Below, piece by piece: positions 59,642-64,000 of a stretch of 64,000 bases of DNA (the first letter of the stretch is position 1; the number at the start of each line of letters is the position of its first letter). This DNA comes from CAZWRV01 sp964636325 (lineage in GTDB: Bacteria > Verrucomicrobiota > Lentisphaeria > Victivallales > GWF2-50-93). Under the pieces are notes generated by a model. The model had not been told where the DNA came from, made no database searches, and saw nothing but the letters and a program-made list of their open reading frames with translations. The DNA lies in the NCBI GenBank assembly GCA_964636325.1, contig CAZWRV010000007.1, positions 52,779 through 116,778 of the forward strand. Reading direction: 5' to 3'. The position numbers and the translations under genes are program-made.

Positions 59642-60820
59642 TCAGCGGATAAATTCGGCAATTCTGCCCATTGCCTCGGCGATATTCTCGAACGATGCGG
59701 CATATGCGCATCTGACATATCCCTCGCCGCAGGCGCCGAAGGCGGAGCCCGGGACGACCGCGACCTTCTTCTCCTTGAGCAGGCGTGTGGAGAACTCCAT
59801 GGAGGTCATGCCTGTCCTGGAGATGTTCGGGAAGGCGTAGAACGCGCCGCCGGGCTTCACGCATGCGAGGCCCATGGCGTTGAGCCTTTTGACGATCATG
59901 TCCCTGCGACGCTGGTATTCCGCCTTCATCTTCAGCATCTCGTCCCTGCCGTGCTTAAGGGCCTCGATCGCACCCTCCTGCGCGCCGGTCGGGGCGCAGA
60001 GCATCGAATACTGATGTATCTTCATCATGGCGTCTATGAGCTCGAAGGGGCCGCAAGCGTAGCCCATGCGGAAGCCGGTCATGGCGTAGGCCTTTGAGAA
60101 TCCGTGCAGGAATATTGTCCTCTCCTTCATCCCCGGCAAGGAGGCGATAGAGACATGGTTCCCGTCGTAGTTAAGCTCCGAATAAATTTCGTCCGTAAGG
60201 ACTATTAGATCGTGCTTTTCCGCGATTTTCGCAATCTTCCTGATCTGATCCATGCTGAGGGTGGCGCCGGTCGGATTGCAGGGGAAGTTGAGCAGCAGCG
60301 CCTTGGTCTTCGGCGTGACCGCCCGCGCGATGTCGTCCGGGTCGAGCGCGAAATTGTTCCTCTCATACGTCGGCACGGTTACCGGAACCCCGTGCGCCAT
60401 CCTGATTTCCGCGGAGTAGGAAACATAGCACGGCTCGTGGTAGATGACTTCGTCGCCGGGGTTCAGGATTGCCCGAAGGATCAGGTCCAGGGCCTCGCTG
60501 ACTCCCACGGTGACGATGCACTCCCTCACGGGATCATATTCGACGCCGTAGTTGCGCCTGACGTATCTCGATATCTCCTTGCGGAGGTTCAGCAGGCCGA
60601 GGTTGGAGGTGTAGCTGGTATGCCCTTTCTCTATCCCGAAGACGACGGCCTCCCTGATGTGCCAGGGCGTGACGAAGTCCGGCTCGCCGATTCCCAGCGA
60701 GATTATGTCGCCGCCCATTGAATTCACCAGCTCGAAGAAGTCCCTGATGCCGCTCTTCGGAAGCGAGGCTATGTGCGGAGCGACCCTGGACTTTTCAAGG
60801 GCTGACTTTGAGCTTTTCAT
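59642..60820 (-). CDS. Class I/II pyridoxal-phosphate aminotransferase
   Basis: About 392 residues of an AspC/AAT-fold-I aminotransferase: ISLGIGEPDFVTPWHIREA near residue 38, NFPCNPTGATLSM near 168 (Asn and Pro that hold PLP), DEIYSELNYDG near 203, and the Schiff-base lysine in LHGFSKAYAMTGFRMGYACG near 235. It would transfer amino groups between amino and keto acids (alanine, aspartate or aromatic type). It overlaps the Lrp-type regulator gene by 26 bases, suggesting joint expression and that Lrp controls it. Start ATG at 60820 chosen; the open frame goes further but is not conserved in type. Confidence 0.9.
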   Translation of the reverse strand: MKSSKSALEKSRVAPHIASLPKSGIRDFFELVNSMGGDIISLGIGEPDFVTPWHIREAVVFGIEKGHTSYTSNLGLLNLRKEISRYVRRNYGVEYDPVRECIVTVGVSEALDLILRAILNPGDEVIYHEPCYVSYSAEIRMAHGVPVTVPTYERNNFALDPDDIARAVTPKTKALLLNFPCNPTGATLSMDQIRKIAKIAEKHDLIVLTDEIYSELNYDGNHVSIASLPGMKERTIFLHGFSKAYAMTGFRMGYACGPFELIDAMMKIHQYSMLCAPTGAQEGAIEALKHGRDEMLKMKAEYQRRRDMIVKRLNAMGLACVKPGGAFYAFPNISRTGMTSMEFSTRLLKEKKVAVVPGSAFGACGEGYVRCAYAASFENIAEAMGRIAEFIR

Positions 60821-61277
60821 AGTCGTCCCCGTTTTCGAGCATCTTCCCGGAAATCTTGTATTTCTTGAGGATGAAGCCTGTGTTTGTGGATATAACACCG
60901 TCGGTGGTGGCGAGCTTGCTGGACACGAAGCTTGCGACATCCTGCAGGGTCTTTCCCTGGACTTCGAGCTGCAGGTCGTAGCTGCCCGACACAAGCGAGA
61001 GCGAGTAGACTTCGGGGAATCGGCTCAGCCTCTTCGCGATCTTGTCGAAGCCGCCTTCGCGCTCCGGGCGCACCTTCACCTCGATCAGCGCCTTAACCGC
61101 GGTCTCGGGAAGTATCGAATCGTCTATCACGGCATGGTAGCCGATTATCGTACCTTCGTTCTCAAGGGCCTTGATGGCCTTGGCGACCTCCTTCTCCGAC
61201 TTGCCGATCCTCTCCGCTATCTCCGCGTCCGAAAGCCTGGCGTTCTCATGCAGAAGCCTGATGATGTCCTCTTTCAT
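60795..61277 (-). CDS. Lrp/AsnC-family transcriptional regulator
   Basis: A 160-residue regulator with an N-terminal helix-turn-helix (LSDAEIAERIGKSEKEVAKA near residues 15-34, then IKALENEGTIIGYHAVID) and a RAM/ligand-binding domain (AVKALIEVKVRPEREGGFDK, SLVSGSYDLQLEVQGKTLQD). Such regulators sense amino acids, leucine or others, and often control a neighbouring aminotransferase. Its end overlaps the aminotransferase start, fitting a local regulator. No operator was identified. Confidence 0.9.
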   Translation of the reverse strand: MKEDIIRLLHENARLSDAEIAERIGKSEKEVAKAIKALENEGTIIGYHAVIDDSILPETAVKALIEVKVRPEREGGFDKIAKRLSRFPEVYSLSLVSGSYDLQLEVQGKTLQDVASFVSSKLATTDGVISTNTGFILKKYKISGKMLENGDDYEKLKVSP

Positions 61278-61365
61278 CTTTCACCGGAATAAGTTTTTGT
61301 TGATGGATATTTTGACGGGATAGCAGGATTGCCAGGATGAAAAAGCAGACCTTGCCAATTCGGTT

Positions 61366-61430
61366 TTGCTCCGCACCCTTCGAGAGCCTTCGATACCCCG
61401 GTATCGGCGGCCTCTCAGAATACGGAGCAA
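61366..61430 (+). other. Long imperfect hairpin in intergenic region
   Basis: TTGCTCCG (61366-61373) pairs with CGGAGCAA (61423-61430); within it GAGAG/CTCTC (61382-61386, 61412-61416) and CGATACC/GGTATCG (61391-61397, 61400-61406) pair in register. The 248-base gap between the glycosyltransferase stop and the Lrp start holds no gene. It may be a terminator without T-tract for the leftward GT gene, or a structured element. Confidence 0.5.
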
Positions 61431-61525
61431 TTCCCGAAATCTCCGCAATCAAAATGTAAATTTTTCAGCCTATAAGGAGTATAACTTGCAGCAGGAACAA
61501 AGGAATTTCAAACTGCGGAAAGGAT

Positions 61526-63196
61526 TCATTTGAGGCGGACGATCCAGTAGATATTCCTTTTGTATTTGACGTCCTTGACGGTCTCGGGCTTCCTTCCGCC
61601 GGTGATTTCAGGCCTCTTCTCCAGGCTTTCCTTGAAGTCTTCGTAGGTGTTGTCGCCCATGAGGAGATATTCGTCGGAGCTTCCCAGCGAGCTGAACGAA
61701 TACACGAACTTGTGCGGGGCTCCGATGTAAAAAGTGAAGGGCTGGTAGCCGACGTCCAGCAGCACCAGCGCCTTCCCCTGCGGTACCGCCGCCGTAATTT
61801 CCGCGCCTGCGAAACGCTTCTTGTCGAAGCAGTTTTCAAGCGGGATGAAATACAGTATGAAGCCCATCATAAGTGCGAGCACGACGCCTGCGGTGGCCAG
61901 GCAGAGGCCGTCCGTGCTTTCCAGCGCCTTCCTGAATTTGAATGCTGCGAAGCTCGCAGCCAGTCCGGCCGCAAGAAGGATAAGCGCCCCCGCCATGGGA
62001 ATTCCGCGGAAGGGATGGACGGCGGCCTCCTTCAACTTGATCATCCCGATCATGGCATCGGCGTTCAGGAAATAGAAAAGGACGAATCCCGCCGTCAAGA
62101 GCGCCGCCGCCGCTCCGGCCAGGACGAGGACTGAAATCCGCCAGGCGTAGAAAATCTTCTGATCCTCCCGGAGGCAGATCGTATAGGCTGCCAGGATCGC
62201 TGCAATCGAAAGCACGGGCATCGTGTAACGAGTCTCAGTTCCCGGCATCAGATTTATCAGGATGAAGCATATGACGACCGCGAGCCTGAGGCCCTTGAAA
62301 AGGTTGAGCTTTTCCGCAGGGACTTCCGAAATCCATTGCCTGTTCCACGCCAGCGGCATCAATGGAAGCCAGGGCAGGAAGATGGCGAATGCGCCGGCGA
62401 CGGCGCCGATCCATCTGTCGAATCTGATATCCATGCCTATGAACTGGTCAAGAAGCTCCTGTTTCCAGGTCTTGGAGACGGCGGCCGTTATTTCAGGCGG
62501 CTTCGCTGTCTGCGCCTGGTATGCCCATGCAAAGAAGATAAGAAGCATTAGTATCACCGCCGCTAAATGCGCGGGCGAAAGCAGATTCTTCGCCTTCCCG
62601 TCGCAGATAAGTACGCAGAGCACTACGGTATAGAAGAACAGCAGGATGACAGGGCCTTTCAGCAGAAGGCCTAACCCCAGGACTATTCCGGGGAAGAACC
62701 ATAGCTTCCGTCGGCCGCCGCCATCCGCATATACGTTCAGCCACCATAGCACTGAGATCCCGGTGAACATTGTAAGCAGAGCTTCGATCTCTATGAAACG
62801 GCCGCATGTGATCATCCCGTAGAAGCTTAAAAAGACTAGCGACAGGAATGTCCTGCGGCGCAGGTCGAGCCATCCGCTAGGCATCAGGACTGCGAAAAGC
62901 GCAAACCCCAGGACGGCCAGCGCCGAAATCAGCCTTGCAGGAAGCTCGGATCTGCTGTCCGCAAGCTTGAATGCGACAGCGACAAGCCAGTTGATCAGCG
63001 GAGGCTTCTTGTAGTATTCCTCGCCAGCAAGCTCCGGAGTCAGCCAGTCGCCGGAGTCCAGCATCGAAATTGCAGGAAGTATCCTCTTGCCCTCGGTTCC
63101 GTGCAGCTCCTGCCGCCCAAGGAACGGCAGATAGATGAAACCCCAGAAAACTATTATTAAGGCGATTGAGCTTGGGATCTTGAACATGAATCTCAT
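61526..63196 (-). CDS. Membrane glycosyltransferase of the GT39/ArnT (PMT) type
   Basis: A 556-residue polytopic membrane protein with 11-13 hydrophobic segments. The N-terminal outer loop carries LHGTEGKRILPAISMLDSGD near residues 31-50 and EEYYKKPPLINWLVAVAFKL near 59-78, the family positions for catalytic acidic residues (here E in TEGKR). Family members move a sugar from a polyprenyl phosphate to lipid A or protein. The C-terminal part, LLMGDNTYEDFKESLEK, is soluble. It has ATG at 63196 and no neighbours in operon; the TIR copy 3 lies about 60 bases upstream. The acceptor could be lipid A or the surface glycan. Confidence 0.82.
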   Translation of the reverse strand: MRFMFKIPSSIALIIVFWGFIYLPFLGRQELHGTEGKRILPAISMLDSGDWLTPELAGEEYYKKPPLINWLVAVAFKLADSRSELPARLISALAVLGFALFAVLMPSGWLDLRRRTFLSLVFLSFYGMITCGRFIEIEALLTMFTGISVLWWLNVYADGGGRRKLWFFPGIVLGLGLLLKGPVILLFFYTVVLCVLICDGKAKNLLSPAHLAAVILMLLIFFAWAYQAQTAKPPEITAAVSKTWKQELLDQFIGMDIRFDRWIGAVAGAFAIFLPWLPLMPLAWNRQWISEVPAEKLNLFKGLRLAVVICFILINLMPGTETRYTMPVLSIAAILAAYTICLREDQKIFYAWRISVLVLAGAAAALLTAGFVLFYFLNADAMIGMIKLKEAAVHPFRGIPMAGALILLAAGLAASFAAFKFRKALESTDGLCLATAGVVLALMMGFILYFIPLENCFDKKRFAGAEITAAVPQGKALVLLDVGYQPFTFYIGAPHKFVYSFSSLGSSDEYLLMGDNTYEDFKESLEKRPEITGGRKPETVKDVKYKRNIYWIVRLK

Positions 63197-63637
63197 GCGT
63201 ATTTAATATAAGGGCTAAGGTGAAATTCAAGAACGCCATTCAATATGGCATTTAAAATTTCAGATTTCCTGACCCCCCCCACTATACTATGAAAAGATTA
63301 AAAACGACTGGAAAATGCCCTTGTGGCTTTTCAGAGCGGGGCGTTGGAAATCTGAACAGAAATACCTTCCGGGGGTCGGGTTTCACCACATTTTTATTTT
63401 CCACGGATCATGATGTCTGATTTTTACGGAGACGGGTATAAGATTCCGCTGGCATCTGCGTTGTTAACAAATAGTAAAATGGGATTATGGGTTGTTGTCC
63501 TTATAAATCTCCAGACAACTTGACTTTTAAGGGCAGGGAGTTATTTTGCGCCCGCTAAATAGCTATTATAACTCCATAATAGGCTTCAAGAAGCAAATTA
63601 TCATAGAAACAAATAAACAACGAGGGAGGATTTTGTC
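63197..63637 (+). repeat. Gap with TIR repeat copy 3 and leader of the following gene
   Basis: The TIR element copy 3 lies at 63258-63356 (TTTCAGATTTCC ... GGAAATCTGAA, 99 bases, including TGCCCTTGTGGCTTTTCAGA). A second part, CCACGGATCATGATGTCTG near 63400-63418, resembles the right end of the element at 38337-38390. The rest is the leader of the beta-helix gene, with GAGGGAGGA at about 63622-63630 as its ribosome site. Confidence 0.65.
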
Positions 63638-63973
63638 ATGAAGAAACTCATGTCGCTAGGACTCATGGTGGGGCTGATGGCGCTGGTGCCCAGTGCGGTG
63701 ATGGCGGAGACGCACATCTCCACCAACGTGGATGTGCCGTCCACATGGTATGCCGCAGGAAGCCCTTACATCGTCGACAACACGATTAGCGTCAATTCCG
63801 ACCTCACCATCGAGCCTGGAGTGACAGTCCAGATGAACGCGAACATTGTCCTGTATGTCAATGGAACGCTGAACGCGGCCGGGACGGCTGTCTCGCCGAT
63901 CGTGTTCACCGGGACGACCCAGAGTCCGAACTGGTGGAACTCTATTTGTAAATATTCAGTAAACTACGTATAA
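63638..63973 (+). CDS. Start of a secreted parallel-beta-helix protein, truncated
   Basis: A signal peptide (LGLMVGLMALVPSAVMA) is followed by a region with a beta-helix start: TWYAAGSPYIVDNTISVNSD, LTIEPGVTVQMNANI and LYVNGTLNAAGTAVSPIVF near residues 32-90, which is the usual N-terminal cap of right-handed helix proteins. The frame then ends after TGTTQSPNWWNSICKYSVNYV at a stop at 63971-63973. The last 20 codons are AT-rich and unlike the rest; full proteins of this type are many hundreds of residues. So it is cut by an insertion, frameshift or assembly join near 63945, or continues beyond the window in another frame. Confidence 0.6.
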   Translation: MKKLMSLGLMVGLMALVPSAVMAETHISTNVDVPSTWYAAGSPYIVDNTISVNSDLTIEPGVTVQMNANIVLYVNGTLNAAGTAVSPIVFTGTTQSPNWWNSICKYSVNYV

Positions 63974-64000
63974 ATTTAGCCTGCCAAAGTAATTTTTCAC

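Noticed and set aside
59552..59864. Longer upstream frame of the second pseudopilin
   Set aside because: It adds an arginine/glycine-rich lead with no prepilin character that overlaps the aminotransferase coding region; the ATG at 59552 has a good ribosome site.

Overview
The window looks like chromosomal DNA of a Gram-negative bacterium of the PVC group, most likely a Lentisphaerota-type organism. The visible reasons are two pseudopilin-like proteins with the N-terminal FTLIELL methylation motif, several secreted polysaccharide-active enzymes (heparinase II/III type, GH29 fucosidase, two GH71-like proteins, one with a formylglycine-enzyme-like tail), a very large zinc-ribbon/kinase-like/beta-helix membrane protein, lipoproteins and signal peptides. 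This is inferred from gene families; no rRNA or tRNA gene is present to prove it.

From 1 to 22.9 kb almost everything lies on the minus strand in tightly packed, often overlapping genes. It is a surface-glycan locus built around pseudaminic acid: pseB, pseC, pseF, pseG and pseI are all present but scattered, and no convincing pseH is seen. Around them are methyltransferases, a glycosyltransferase-like protein, a DUF4910 aminopeptidase-like protein, an HMGL-type aldolase, an acyl-adenylating ligase, a KAS III-like enzyme and an ATP-grasp ligase that could build or attach side groups. Passenger genes (ZIP transporter, exported Fe-type SOD, macro domain, PHP phosphoesterase, exported tyrosine phosphatase, short asparaginase) share the same transcription direction. 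Two nucleotidyltransferase modules (one AbiEii/DUF6922, one with a 60-residue partner coupled to pseB by an ATGA overlap) sit between pseB and the KAS III gene.

From 22.9 to 30 kb the strand flips: a clear sigma70-type promoter precedes a sulfotransferase, followed by a three-gene SMC operon (JetA/JetB/JetC or MksF/MksE/MksB type). The nuclease subunit JetD/MksG is not present; instead a 90-bp repeat with terminal inverted repeats begins on the base after the SMC stop codon.

From 30 to 47 kb is a carbohydrate-degradation and secreted-protein region: WG-repeat protein, an SGNH-like protein lacking usual catalytic residues, an OB-fold/zinc-motif protein, a lactonase-type propeller, heparinase, fucosidase, a sialidase-type pseudogene, two GH71-like proteins, a pseudopilin and a GntR/LacI-type hybrid regulator with a strong inverted repeat in its promoter region. 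A 41-bp sequence is repeated identically at 36.85 and 45.94 kb around the fucosidase-to-GH71 block.

From 47 to 64 kb is a mixture: a predicted pseudokinase with beta-helix, an iron-sulfur/flavin reductase-like protein, a fucose/arabinose isomerase family protein behind a good promoter, a DUF3313 lipoprotein, IlvH-type regulatory subunit, DUF2059 protein, a stand-alone GMP synthase ATP-pyrophosphatase subunit, an alpha/beta hydrolase lipoprotein, small exported proteins, a second pseudopilin, an aminotransferase/Lrp pair, a GT39-type membrane glycosyltransferase, and a truncated secreted beta-helix protein at the right edge. Several families of small palindromic intergenic repeats are dispersed over the window.
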